Assembly (NCBI GenBank): GCA_963720705.1
Contig: CAVRGJ010000002.1
Location: 248,001-312,000, forward strand
DNA from: DASWJZ01 sp963720705
GTDB taxonomy: Bacteria > Pseudomonadota > Alphaproteobacteria > Rhizobiales > Afifellaceae
DNA: 64,000 nt
Direction: 5' to 3'
Shown: in pieces, positions 8,043-17,576 of the stretch
Position numbering within the stretch: position 1 is the stretch's first letter
Layout: each line of letters starts with the position of its first letter
Notes under the pieces: generated by a model
Databases searched by the model: none
The model's input: only the letters and a program-made list of their open reading frames with translations
What the model was told of the DNA's origin: nothing
Translations under genes and position numbers: made by a program

Positions 8043-10790
8043 ATGGGTCAGCCCCGTCTGCGCAGCAAGGATCTGCCGCTCCGCGAGGACATCCGGCTGC
8101 TTGGCCGGCTTCTCGGCGATACGATCCGCGAGCAGGAGGGCGCGGAGCTGTTCAATTCGATGGAGCGGCTCCGGCAAATGTCGATCGGGTTCCATCGGGA
8201 TCAGGAGCCGGCCGCGCGCGCGGCGCTCGAAGCCGCGCTGAACGGCCTCCAGCTCGACAGCGCCCTGAAGATGATCCGCTCCGGCTTCCATTTCTCCCAA
8301 CTGGCAAATCTCGCCGAGGACCATCATCGGGTGCGCCAGGCGAGGACGAATGCCCGGGCGGGTGTGCCACCCGGACCGGGCACCATGGCCTTTGCGCTGG
8401 AGCGCGCCCGCGCGGCCGGCATCTCGAATGCCGACCTCCAACGCTTCTTCGCAACCGCCTTTGTGTCACCGGTGCTCACCGCGCATCCGACGGAGGTGCG
8501 CCGCATGACCGGTATCACCCGCGAGGTGGAGATAGCACAGAGCCTGGCGGAGCGGGATCGGATGCTTTCCACGCCCGAAGAGGAGGCGATGCGCGAGGCC
8601 GCGCTCCGGGCGGCGATCCTGACCCTTTGGCAGACCTCGATACTGCGCCGCAAGCGGCTCAGCGTGGTCGACGAGATCAGCAACGGGCTTCTCTATTACG
8701 AAACGACGTTCCTGGGCGAGCTTCCGCGCTTCTATGCCGCGCTCGAAGACACGCTTCGCGCGAGTGAGCCGGCTTGGGAGGCTGACGTGTCTTCGTTCCT
8801 GCGCGTTGGGAGCTGGATCGGCGGCGACCGCGACGGCAATCCGTTCGTGACCGCGTCGGTCCTGCGCGAGGCACTCAGACAGCAAAGCCACCGCGCCGTG
8901 GTGCTTTATTTGCAGAAGCTGCGTGCTCTCATGAGCGAGCTGTCGCTCGACGCGCGCCTTGTTCCCGTCTCCGAACAGGTAAAGCGCCTGTCGGAGCTTA
9001 TCGGGGAATCCGACGACCATCACCAGGAGGAACCCTACCGCCGCGCTGTCGCGGGGATGATTGCGCGCCTCTCGGCGTCCGCGGCAATGCTCGGACACAA
9101 CGACCTCGCGCGGGCGGCCGGGCGCACGGTCCAGCCTTACGCGACGTCCGATGAGCTTGCTAACGACCTCGGCGAGTTGCAGCGGTCGCTCGAAGCGAAC
9201 GGCTCCGCGATCCTGGCCCGCGGGCGGCTTCGTTCGCTCCGCCGCGCCGTCGGCGTATTCGGTTTTCATCTCGCCGGAATCGACCTTCGCCAGAACGCCG
9301 ACGTGCACGAACGCGCCGTCGCCGAGCTTCTGGCGCGCGGCGGATCGCCCGGCTATGCGGAGCTCGACGAACCTCAACGCCTCGAGCGGCTGCTGGTCGC
9401 GCTTCGCAGTGTTGCGCCGCTCTCCGCGCACCAGGCGTCCTATTCGGACGAGACGAACCGCGAGCTTGCGATCGTCCACGCCGCCGCCGAAGCGCATCGG
9501 CTCTACGGCGCAGCCTCGGTCCCGAACTACGTGATCTCGAAGACCGATGCGGCGTCCGATGTCCTCGAAGTCGCGCTGCTTCTAAAGGAGGCGTGGCTTC
9601 TTCGCCCCGGCGCGGAGCTCGGCGTGAACATCGTCCCGCTGTTCGAAACGATCGACGACCTCCGCAATTGCCCGCGGATCATGGATCAGCTCTTCAGCAT
9701 TCCCGACTACGTCGCGATGCTGAAAAGCCGTGGTGGCGTTCAGGAGGTCATGCTCGGTTATTCCGACAGCAACAAGGATGGCGGGTTCCTGACCGCGACC
9801 TGGGAGCTCTACAAGGCCGAGCTCGCTTTAATCGATGTGTTCCGCAAGCACGGCATCGCGCTGCGGCTCTTCCATGGCCGCGGCGGTTCGGTCGGGCGCG
9901 GCGGCGGTCCGAGCTACCAGGCGATCCTCGGCCAACCGGGCGGGGCGGTGCAGGGCGCACTCCGCGTCACCGAACAGGGCGAGGTCATCGCCGCAAAATA
10001 CTCGAACGCCGAGCTTGGCAGGGGCAATCTGGAGCTTCTCGCCGCGGCAACGCTCGAGGCGACGCTGCTGCATTCCTATCAGCCCACGCCGCCGGCGGAA
10101 TACCTCGACGTGATGGAGGCGCTCTCGGGCGCGGCCTATCGGGCTTACCGGAACCTGGTCTACGAGACGCCGGGCTTCGAGGACTATTTTTGGCAGTCGA
10201 CCGTCATTTCGGAGATCGTGCACCTCAACATCGGCAGTCGGCCGGCATCGCGATCGAACTCGCGTCGCATCGAGGATCTTCGTGCGATTCCTTGGGTGTT
10301 CAGCTGGGCGCAATGCCGGCTGATGCTTCCCGGATGGTTCGGCTTTGGAACGGCCGTCAGCGAATATTTGGCGGCGAATCCGCAAGGGATGGCAACGCTT
10401 CGCGCGATGCACGCGAGCTGGCCGTTCCTGCAGGCGATGCTGTCGAACATGGAGATGGTGCTCGCCAAGAGCAACATCGACATTGCATCGCGCTATGCCG
10501 AGCTGGTCGAGGATGTCGACCTCCGCACGGCGATCTTCGAGCGGCTGCGCAAGGAGTGGGAACTGTCGATCGCGATGCTCCTCGCGGTGACCGAGCGGGA
10601 GGCGCTGCTTGAGCAAAATCCACTTCTCGCGCGATCGATCCAGAACCGCTTTCCCTATCTCGACCCGCTGAACCATGTGCAAATCGAGCTCCTGCGGCGC
10701 CACCGCGGCGGCGAAGCCGACCAACGGATCGTTGAAGGGATCCGCCTTGCGATCCACGGCATCGCGACAGGGCTGCGAAACAGCGGTTGA
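8043..10790 (+). CDS. ppc: Phosphoenolpyruvate carboxylase
   Basis: The 915-residue product has the hallmarks of PEP carboxylase, which makes oxaloacetate from PEP and bicarbonate. The motifs are TAHPTEVRR with the catalytic histidine near residue 147, GGDRDGNP, YSDSNKDGGF near 573, the glycine-rich FHGRGGSVGRGGGP near 610, and the C-terminal RNSG, equivalent to the RNTG terminus of the family. Length is normal and the frame is intact. No convincing promoter or ribosome-binding site was seen before the ATG. As an anaplerotic enzyme it feeds aspartate-family amino acids, which include diaminobutyrate, the product expected of the aminotransferase at 11473. Confidence 0.95.
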   Translation: MGQPRLRSKDLPLREDIRLLGRLLGDTIREQEGAELFNSMERLRQMSIGFHRDQEPAARAALEAALNGLQLDSALKMIRSGFHFSQLANLAEDHHRVRQARTNARAGVPPGPGTMAFALERARAAGISNADLQRFFATAFVSPVLTAHPTEVRRMTGITREVEIAQSLAERDRMLSTPEEEAMREAALRAAILTLWQTSILRRKRLSVVDEISNGLLYYETTFLGELPRFYAALEDTLRASEPAWEADVSSFLRVGSWIGGDRDGNPFVTASVLREALRQQSHRAVVLYLQKLRALMSELSLDARLVPVSEQVKRLSELIGESDDHHQEEPYRRAVAGMIARLSASAAMLGHNDLARAAGRTVQPYATSDELANDLGELQRSLEANGSAILARGRLRSLRRAVGVFGFHLAGIDLRQNADVHERAVAELLARGGSPGYAELDEPQRLERLLVALRSVAPLSAHQASYSDETNRELAIVHAAAEAHRLYGAASVPNYVISKTDAASDVLEVALLLKEAWLLRPGAELGVNIVPLFETIDDLRNCPRIMDQLFSIPDYVAMLKSRGGVQEVMLGYSDSNKDGGFLTATWELYKAELALIDVFRKHGIALRLFHGRGGSVGRGGGPSYQAILGQPGGAVQGALRVTEQGEVIAAKYSNAELGRGNLELLAAATLEATLLHSYQPTPPAEYLDVMEALSGAAYRAYRNLVYETPGFEDYFWQSTVISEIVHLNIGSRPASRSNSRRIEDLRAIPWVFSWAQCRLMLPGWFGFGTAVSEYLAANPQGMATLRAMHASWPFLQAMLSNMEMVLAKSNIDIASRYAELVEDVDLRTAIFERLRKEWELSIAMLLAVTEREALLEQNPLLARSIQNRFPYLDPLNHVQIELLRRHRGGEADQRIVEGIRLAIHGIATGLRNSG

Positions 10791-11079
10791 GCGGCCGCGT
10801 CTGGCCGAAACTGCCGCCTCGCTACAGGCTCTCACACCCCCGCAATCCGGTATTTTTTGCTCCTAATTGGGCGCGAAACCTTTGGCCGGACACGAAAAAA
10901 AGCACCTTCCTGAGAAACCATTTTCACCGAGAGACGAAACAAAAACCGACGATATCGCCAGTTACAAGCCTCCCATCGAGACGGAAGGGTGACCACACGA
11001 TTGTCTGCTCCGCCGTCTGGAAAGCCGGATCGATGTCGCTCGGCGCACTACGCGACACAGCCGACTGAGGAGAACGCAA
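10791..11079. other. Intergenic region after ppc, no gene seen
   Basis: This 289-base stretch is more AT-rich than its surroundings and contains an A7 run (cacgaaaaaaagcacc). No open frame with coding character fits. It probably holds the promoter of the small gene at 11080. I could not identify convincing -35 and -10 boxes or a terminator for ppc. Confidence 0.4.
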
Positions 11080-11394
11080 ATGAGTGAGGTCATCTACCTG
11101 GACACGAGCAGGTTCGCTGGCAGCCTTCAGAGCGGATCGACTCGGACGGCGCAGACTGGACCGAGCGTTTTCGTTCGCGAAGTCCGCTCCGGCGTTTGGC
11201 TCGTGCACGACGCGGACGATTTGAAGGGCGGATGCTTCCGCAATCGTCAGACGGCATTTCGGTTCGTCGCGGATGAGTTCGGTCCCGACGCCCAGGTCGT
11301 GGTGCAGCCGCGGTTTCCGGGCCAGGCACAGCAGCGCATCAGCCACATCAGGCAGTCCGCCTCCGTCGCCCACAAGGCAATCACGGCTCACTGA
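11080..11394 (+). CDS. Small conserved-looking hypothetical protein
   Basis: GAGGAG lies upstream of the ATG at 11080 at good spacing, and the frame has normal codon bias. The 104-residue product has no signal peptide or membrane segment. Its middle (SVFVREVRSGVWLVHDADDLKGGCFRNRQ, then AFRFVADEFG) reads like a compact alpha/beta domain of the kind seen in small DUF2188-like proteins, but I cannot assign a family. It stands 78 bases before the aminotransferase gene on the same strand and could be its operon leader. Confidence 0.6.
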   Translation: MSEVIYLDTSRFAGSLQSGSTRTAQTGPSVFVREVRSGVWLVHDADDLKGGCFRNRQTAFRFVADEFGPDAQVVVQPRFPGQAQQRISHIRQSASVAHKAITAH

Positions 11395-11472
11395 GCCACC
11401 TGCAAGCGCACATCACATCGCGGCGCAACGCGCCGCGATGCCGCTCGACGCTCAAGCCGGGAGTACGGAACC

Positions 11473-12813
11473 ATGCCACTCGCGATCGACAACCCGCGCC
11501 GCGAAACGCCGACCGATGTCTTCGCAAGGCGCGAGTCCGGCGTGCAGTCCTACGCACGCTCCTTCCCGCGCGTGTGGAAGCGCGCCCGCGGCACGGAGCT
11601 ATGGGACACGACCGGTCGCCGCTACCTGGATTTCCTCGCCGGGGCCGGTTCGCTGAACTACGGCCACAACAACCCGATCCTCAAGGATGCGCTGATCGGC
11701 TACATCGAGCGCGACGGGATCACGCACAGCCTCGATCTCTACACCGCCGCCAAGGAGGCGTTCTTGGCGGCGATGGAGGAGATCATCCTGACACCGCGCG
11801 GCCTTGACTATGTCGTGCAGTTTACCGGGCCGACCGGCACGAACGCGGTCGAGGCGGCGATGAAGCTCGCGCGCAAGATCACCGGCCGCACCAACATCGT
11901 CAGCTTCACCAACGGATTTCACGGCGTGTCGGTGGGCTCGCTTGCCGCGACCGCCAATCAGCACTTCCGCAAGGCCGCCGGTGTCGCGCTGCAGGGTGTC
12001 ACCGTGATGCCCTATGACGGCTATTTCGGCAGCGGGATCGACACGGTCTCCTTGATCGACAAGATGCTGTCGGATCCCTCGAGCGGTGTCGATAAGCCCG
12101 CGGCAATGATCATAGAGCTGGTGCAGGGCGAAGGCGGGCTGAATGCCGCGCGCGCTCTCTGGCTGAAGCGGCTGGAGGCGCTCTGCCGCCGCCACGACAT
12201 CCTGCTCATCGTCGACGATGTACAGGCGGGCTGTGGCCGCACCAATCAGTTCTTCAGCTTCGAGGCCGCAGGCCTGAAGCCCGACATCGTGACGATGTCG
12301 AAATCGATCTCCGGCTACGGTCTGCCTTTCGCCCTGGTCTTGATCGACCGCGCGCGGGACGAATGGAAGCCCGGCGAGCACAACGGCACCTTCCGCGGCA
12401 ATAACCATGCCTTCGTGACGGCAACGGCGGCGCTCGAGTGCTACTGGAGCGAGCCGGACTTCGCCGCCGAGGTGGCCGCGAAGAGCGAGCACCTGGAGGA
12501 GCGCCTTCAGTCCATCGTCGATCGCTTCTCGCCCGACGTCGCCGAGGTGAGGGGGCGCGGGATGATGCGCGGCCTGCTCTGCGCCGACCCGGCATTTGCC
12601 GCGGCCGTCACCGCCAACGCATTCGAGCACGGGCTCATCATCGAGCGCGCGGGCTCTTATGACGAGGTCATCAAGTTCCTGATGCCGCTGACGACGACTG
12701 TCGCAGAGCTGGACGAGGGGCTCGATATCCTCGAAAAGGCCTTCGTGGAAATCTCGCAGCGGGTGCGTCCCGTGGCGCCGCGGACGTCCACCGCCAACCT
12801 CGTTCCGATCTGA
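11473..12813 (+). CDS. ectB: EctB-like diaminobutyrate--2-oxoglutarate aminotransferase
   Basis: This 446-residue class III PLP aminotransferase matches EctB-type L-2,4-diaminobutyrate transaminases closely. It has the N-terminal SGVQSYARSFPRVWKRARG segment, FLAGAGSLNYGHNNP, the substrate loop VQFTGPTGTNAVEAA, the PLP aspartate in LLIVDDVQAGCGRTN, and the Schiff-base lysine in TMSKSISGYGLP (K277). EctB converts aspartate semialdehyde and glutamate to diaminobutyrate and 2-oxoglutarate. The ectA and ectC genes of ectoine synthesis are not nearby, so the product may serve another route, such as polymer or siderophore building blocks. GGGAG precedes the ATG. The symbol is by family resemblance, not proven pathway. 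Confidence 0.82.
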   Translation: MPLAIDNPRRETPTDVFARRESGVQSYARSFPRVWKRARGTELWDTTGRRYLDFLAGAGSLNYGHNNPILKDALIGYIERDGITHSLDLYTAAKEAFLAAMEEIILTPRGLDYVVQFTGPTGTNAVEAAMKLARKITGRTNIVSFTNGFHGVSVGSLAATANQHFRKAAGVALQGVTVMPYDGYFGSGIDTVSLIDKMLSDPSSGVDKPAAMIIELVQGEGGLNAARALWLKRLEALCRRHDILLIVDDVQAGCGRTNQFFSFEAAGLKPDIVTMSKSISGYGLPFALVLIDRARDEWKPGEHNGTFRGNNHAFVTATAALECYWSEPDFAAEVAAKSEHLEERLQSIVDRFSPDVAEVRGRGMMRGLLCADPAFAAAVTANAFEHGLIIERAGSYDEVIKFLMPLTTTVAELDEGLDILEKAFVEISQRVRPVAPRTSTANLVPI

Positions 12814-12884
12814 GCGCCGAATCGACAGACGCCGCGGTTGACGAATCGCTTGAGCGCCGCGCCCGGCCCGGCTTTAACGGAGCC

Positions 12885-15416
12885 ATGCCGGAGCGAGCGC
12901 TCGAGACGTATCGCAAGAAGCGCGATTTCAGCCGCACCAGCGAGCCCGCGGGCGCGCTCGCCGGCCGTTCCGGCAATCTTTTCATGATCCACAAGCACGA
13001 CGCGACGCGGCTCCACTACGATCTGCGTCTGCAGGTCGGCGATGTCCTGAAGAGCTGGGCGGTGCCGAAAGGCCCGTCGCTCGATCCGAAGGAGAAGCGG
13101 CTCGCGGTGGAGGTCGAGAACCACCCGCTTGAATACGGCGACTTCGAAGGCGTGATCCCGGAGGGCCAGTACGGCGCCGGCGCCACGCTGATCTGGGACT
13201 ACGGCAGCTGGGCGCCGATGGGTGACCTCGAAGAGAGCCTGAAGAAGGGCTCGCTCAAATTCCGCCTCGCCGGCGAGAAACTTCACGGCGGCTGGATGTT
13301 GACGCGGCTGAAGCGCCGGCCCGGCGACAAGAAGGACAACTGGCTTCTCATCAAGGAGCGCGACGACGCAGCCGATCCAAGCATCGATATCCTCGAGACG
13401 CGGCCGGAAAGCGTGAAGTCCGGACGGCGCGTGGAGGATCTGAAAGCCGGGGCCGACCCCGTCTGGCAATCGAAGCCGGCAACTCGCCCGCGCAAGCCGC
13501 GCAATGTCGATCCGCCGAAACCTAAGAAACCCGTCGCGCTGAAGCCCGGCGCGCTCAAGGGCGCGAAGGCGGCGCCGCTGCCGAAGAGCTTCAAGCCGCA
13601 GCTCGCCTCGCCGGTCGACGAACCGCCGAAGGGCAAGGACTGGCTGCACGAGATCAAGTTCGACGGCTACCGCACCATCGCGATTCTGGAGGATGGGAAG
13701 GCGCGGCTTTTGACCCGGAACGGCCACGACTGGACGAAGCGATACGGTGCGCTTGCAGAAGCGTTCGGCGCGCTATCGTGCAAGGACGCCGTCATCGACG
13801 GCGAGGTCGTGGTGCCCGACGAGCGCGGCGTCACGCATTTCGGCGCGCTGCAGGATGCGCTTGCCAATGGCGAATCCTCGAAGATGGTGTTCTACGCCTT
13901 CGATCTACCGCATCTGAACGGCTACGACCTTTCCGCCGTGCCGCTCGTTCAGCGGAAGTCGCTTCTTGAGAAGCTGATCGCGCCGGTCGCCGGGGAGGCA
14001 TCCGCGCTCCAGTACAGCGAGCACGTGGTCGGGCGGGGCGACGCACTCTTCGAAAGCGCATCGGAACACGGCCTTGAAGGCGTCGTCTCCAAGCGTGCCG
14101 ACAGCCACTATTTCCAGGACCGCTCGAAGACCTGGCTGAAAGCCAAGGCGAAGCGGCTCGAGGTCTTCACCATCGTCGGCTACACGACGTCGCCGCAGGC
14201 GGGCGGCCTCGCGGCTTTGCTCCTTGCCGAGGAGGGCGCGGACGGGCTCGTCTCCGTCGGCAAGGTCGGCACCGGTTTTTCCGCCGCCGAGGCGAAGACG
14301 CTACTCAAGCGTTTGGAGAGCCATGCGCGCGACGCGGCGCCCGTCGAGGTTCCGGCGCTGATCGCCCGCGGCGCGCGCTGGGTCGACCCGGTGCTGAAAG
14401 CGCGCGTGCTTTACGGGAACCGCACGCGCGACAACCAGCTCCGCCATGCCGTCTTCCGCGGTCTCCGCGAGCCGGAGTTCTCGCAGTCGAGGAACGCCGC
14501 GCCGGCGAAGCGCTACATCACCGATGCGCATCTCGCTTCGATCTGGGTCACGAACCCCGAGCGGCGCATGTTCTCCAAGACCGGGCCGACCAAGCTCGAC
14601 CTCGCCGTCTATTACGCCAAGGTCGGGGACGCGATGCTGCCGCATATCCTTTCGCGGCCCGTCTCTCTCGTCCGTTGCCCGAGCGGGAAGATCGAGGACT
14701 GCTTCTTTCAGCGCCACGCCTTCGCCGGCATGCCGGCGGAGGTGACGACCTTCGTCTCCAAGCGCGAGAAGGACGAGGAGGAGCGGAATTATCTGGTCAT
14801 CGTGGATGCGGCGGGGTTCCTGGCGCTGGCGCAGTTCGGCGTGATCGAGTTCCATCCCTGGGGCTGCCGCGTCGACAAGCCGGAGCGCCCCGACCGTATG
14901 TTCTTCGACCTCGACCCGGGCGAGGGCATCGAATGGCGCGACGTCAAGGCGGCGGCAAAGGCGATGCGCGAGGAGCTTTCGCGCGCCGGCGTCGAGAGCT
15001 TCGCCAAGACCTCCGGCAAGAAGGGCATACACGTCGTCGTGCCGCTGAAGCGGCTCGTTTCGTGGAAAGATCTGCACACGATCAGCGGCCAGATCGCGAC
15101 TACGATCGCAAAGCGGCACCCTGGAACCTTCGTCACGTCGATGGCGAAATCCGATCGTAAGCGCCGGATTTTCCTCGATTTTCACCGCAATGCCCGGAGC
15201 GCCACGGCGGTCGGCGCCTACTCGCTCCGCGCTGTTCGGGGCCTGCCCGCCTCGACGCCCGTCACGTGGGAGGATCTCGGCTCAATCGACGCGCCCGAAG
15301 ATCTGAATTACGCTACGGTTCCGGGCTTTTTAAACAATTCCGGCGATCCTTGGGCCGGAATGGACGCAAGCGCGGTGGCGCTCGGTCCGGATCTGGTGCG
15401 TCGGCTCTCGGCTTGA
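12885..15416 (+). CDS. ligD: ATP-dependent DNA ligase D (NHEJ)
   Basis: The 843-residue protein has the three LigD modules in the order phosphoesterase (about 20-180, FMIHKHDATRLHYDLRL, EGVIPEGQYGAG), ligase (about 230-530, catalytic lysine K258 in HEIKFDGYRT, then ERGVTHFGALQ and EGVVSKRADSHY) and polymerase/primase (about 550-843, FFDLDPGEGIEW, KTSGKKGIHVVVPL). It repairs double-strand breaks together with Ku by gap filling, end trimming and sealing. The ku gene follows 50 bases downstream on the same strand but is frameshifted. The Lys/Pro-rich linker near residues 190-230 separates the first two modules. The frame is intact. Confidence 0.95.
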   Translation: MPERALETYRKKRDFSRTSEPAGALAGRSGNLFMIHKHDATRLHYDLRLQVGDVLKSWAVPKGPSLDPKEKRLAVEVENHPLEYGDFEGVIPEGQYGAGATLIWDYGSWAPMGDLEESLKKGSLKFRLAGEKLHGGWMLTRLKRRPGDKKDNWLLIKERDDAADPSIDILETRPESVKSGRRVEDLKAGADPVWQSKPATRPRKPRNVDPPKPKKPVALKPGALKGAKAAPLPKSFKPQLASPVDEPPKGKDWLHEIKFDGYRTIAILEDGKARLLTRNGHDWTKRYGALAEAFGALSCKDAVIDGEVVVPDERGVTHFGALQDALANGESSKMVFYAFDLPHLNGYDLSAVPLVQRKSLLEKLIAPVAGEASALQYSEHVVGRGDALFESASEHGLEGVVSKRADSHYFQDRSKTWLKAKAKRLEVFTIVGYTTSPQAGGLAALLLAEEGADGLVSVGKVGTGFSAAEAKTLLKRLESHARDAAPVEVPALIARGARWVDPVLKARVLYGNRTRDNQLRHAVFRGLREPEFSQSRNAAPAKRYITDAHLASIWVTNPERRMFSKTGPTKLDLAVYYAKVGDAMLPHILSRPVSLVRCPSGKIEDCFFQRHAFAGMPAEVTTFVSKREKDEEERNYLVIVDAAGFLALAQFGVIEFHPWGCRVDKPERPDRMFFDLDPGEGIEWRDVKAAAKAMREELSRAGVESFAKTSGKKGIHVVVPLKRLVSWKDLHTISGQIATTIAKRHPGTFVTSMAKSDRKRRIFLDFHRNARSATAVGAYSLRAVRGLPASTPVTWEDLGSIDAPEDLNYATVPGFLNNSGDPWAGMDASAVALGPDLVRRLSA

Positions 15417-15466
15417 ACGAACCGGCGTGCTCAGGCGTTTCTGTCGCGTTTGGAGGATTTTGTACG

Positions 15467-16337
15467 ATGGCGCCGCGTGCAACCTGGAAGGGCTATCTGA
15501 AGCTTTCGTTGGTGAGCTGCCCGGTGAGGCTCTACACCGCGACGAGCACGAGCGAGCGGATCGCCTTCAATCTCCTCCACAAGGACACGCATAATCGCGT
15601 GGCCATGAAGCCCGTCGATCCGGAGCTCGGCCAGGTGGAGCGGAGCGACCTCGTCAAAGGCTATCAGGACCAGAAGAACCAGTACGTGATCCTCGACGAC
15701 GAGGATTTCGAGAAGGTCAAGATCGAGTTCGACCGACACGATTGCCATCGAGGCCTTCGTGGACCAGGGCGCGATCGACACGCTTTACGACGACACGCCG
15801 TATTTCCTGGCGCCCGACGGGAAGATCGCCGAAGAGACCTTCGTGGTCCTGCGCGAGGCGATGAAGAAGACCGGCAAGACCGCGGTCGCCCGCGTCGTCA
15901 TGTCCAATCGCGAGCGCGTCGTCTCCATCGACGTGCGCGACAAGGGCATGCTGATGCAGACGCTCCGCCGGCCGCAGGAGGTGCGCAAATCCTCCGAGTA
16001 TTTCGACGAGATCCCGGAAAAGGGCGTCGACAAGGAGATGCTCGAGCTCGCGGAGAAGCTGATCGAGCAGAAGACCAAGCCCTTCAACCCGGCCGAGTTC
16101 ACCGACCGCTATGAAGAAGGGCTGATGGAGATCATCCGGGCGAAGGTCGCCGGCGAGACGCCGGTGATGGCGGCAGCGCCGGAGCGCGGCAAGGTCATCA
16201 ACCTGATGGATGCCCTGAAGAAGAGCCTGTCGGACGAGAAGCCGCCGGCGACAAGCAAGGGCCGCAAGGCCGCCGCCGGCCAGAAGGCCACCGCCCCAAA
16301 GGCGCAAAAGGCCGCGCCGAAGCGGAAAAGCGCCTGA
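15467..16337 (+). pseudogene. ku: Ku protein gene broken by a one-base insertion
   Basis: GGAGG at 15452-15456 precedes the ATG at 15467. The first 87 codons read as the Ku N terminus (WKGYLKLSLVSCPVRLYTA, ILDDEDFEKVKIE). At 15728-15729 an extra T shifts the frame. Removing it joins KIE to STDTIAIEAFVDQGAIDTLYDDTPYFLAPDGK and the rest of Ku, ending in a basic Ala/Lys-rich tail at 16337. The repaired protein would have 289 residues, normal for bacterial Ku. Ku binds DNA ends and recruits LigD, whose gene lies immediately upstream and is intact. Either the strain lost canonical NHEJ or the base is a sequencing error. Without correction the reading frame runs on as unrelated sequence to 16114. 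Confidence 0.88.
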
Positions 16338-16442
16338 TCGAGATCAAGGGAATCGACGGCCCGTTTTGGGATAGGATAGTGCTCCGGCGGTAATAGAATC
16401 CGGGTCCGATTCGGTGGGATCGGGCGGGTTCGGCGGAGCGGC

Positions 16443-17576
16443 ATGGCAATCGACGGCGCGGCATTTGTCATCCTTGGAGCGCTTGAGGCGTTTCCGCGCC
16501 GGCTCGCCGCACGCGAGGTCAGGGCGCGGGGAGGGGAGCTTCGCCACGGCCTTTCGCGGCGCACGAAGTTCGCAGTTCTCGGGCATGGTCTGATCGACGC
16601 GGCAAGCGCCGCGAGCATCGAGGCCCGCCTCGTCGAAGCGCGGAAGGCGGGCGCGCTGCTCTTGAGCGAGAACGCTTTCCTGAGGCTGCTCGGGCTCGCG
16701 GATGCGCCGGTCGGTGCGCGCGATCTTTCTTCCCGTCAGATCGCCGACCAGTCCGGCCTCGACCGGGAGACCTTCGAACGCCTTCGGCTCTTCGACGCGT
16801 TCGAATCTCCTGACGAGCCCTTCGCGTTTCGCGATCTCGTTGCCGCACGCCAATACGCGAAGCTTGCGGCGGACGGCGTCGGATGGATCGATCTCGTGCG
16901 TGCCGCGCGTTCGCGAAGTCTTGCCGGCGCCGGAGGCGGCGTTTCGAATGTGCGCCTCAAGCGTTCAGGCGGCGACGTGATGATGGAGAGCGGCACGGCG
17001 CTTTCCGACCTCACCGGCCAGCTCCGCCTCGCCCTTCCCGGCGGCGGCACCGATCCGGCCGACCGGCTCTTCGAGCGGGCACGCGAGGCGGAAGAGGCGG
17101 AGGATTGGGAGCGCGCCGCTACGCTCTATCGGCGCTGCGTGGAGATTGAGCCGAAGGACCCGGACGTCGCCTTCAATTTGAGCCACGTGCTTCTGAAGAA
17201 GGGCGAGTGGCAGGAGGCGCGGCGCTATCTGACCAAGGTGCTGCGACTCGATCAGACCTATGCCGAAGCCTGGTACAACCTCGCCGCGATCGCGCGTGAA
17301 CATGGTGATCCGGAATCCGCCAAGCGCCATCTGAGACAAGCGATCGCCGCCGATCCCGGCTACCCCGACCCGCTCTACAACCTCGCGCTTCTTGAGTTCG
17401 ACGCCGGCGACTATGCGAAGGCGTCTGAGCTTTGGGAGCAGTATCGCGCGCTCGATCCGGACTCCGTCTGGGGCCAGAAGGCGAAATACGGGCTGCAGCT
17501 GATCGGCATGATGGCGGGTCGCCCGGCCGCCACTCGCGAAGTCTCCGCCGCCGACCGGCGCCACCTCGCCGGATGA
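16443..17576 (+). CDS. BRCT - helix-turn-helix-like - TPR protein
   Basis: This 377-residue soluble protein starts with what looks like a BRCT domain (AAFVILGALEAFPRRLAAREV, ELRHGLSRRTKFAVLGHG, residues about 5-85). A segment like a MerR-type helix-turn-helix follows (SSRQIADQSGLDRETFERLRLFDAF, about 95-145). The C-terminal half (about 200-360) holds tetratricopeptide repeats, such as DWERAATLYRRCVEIEPKDPDVAFNLSHVLL and YAEAWYNLAAIAREHGDPESAKRHLRQAI. CGGAG precedes the ATG. The stop overlaps the ATG of the next gene (ATGA), so the two are translationally coupled. BRCT and its place after ligD-ku hint at a DNA-damage role, but this is inference. Confidence 0.75.
   Translation: MAIDGAAFVILGALEAFPRRLAAREVRARGGELRHGLSRRTKFAVLGHGLIDAASAASIEARLVEARKAGALLLSENAFLRLLGLADAPVGARDLSSRQIADQSGLDRETFERLRLFDAFESPDEPFAFRDLVAARQYAKLAADGVGWIDLVRAARSRSLAGAGGGVSNVRLKRSGGDVMMESGTALSDLTGQLRLALPGGGTDPADRLFERAREAEEAEDWERAATLYRRCVEIEPKDPDVAFNLSHVLLKKGEWQEARRYLTKVLRLDQTYAEAWYNLAAIAREHGDPESAKRHLRQAIAADPGYPDPLYNLALLEFDAGDYAKASELWEQYRALDPDSVWGQKAKYGLQLIGMMAGRPAATREVSAADRRHLAG

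Noticed and set aside
15266..16114. Single continuous frame across the ligD end and ku
   Set aside because: Its last 130 codons are unrelated to Ku and arise from the one-base shift at 15728; the true start of ku is the ATG at 15467 with a strong ribosome-binding site.
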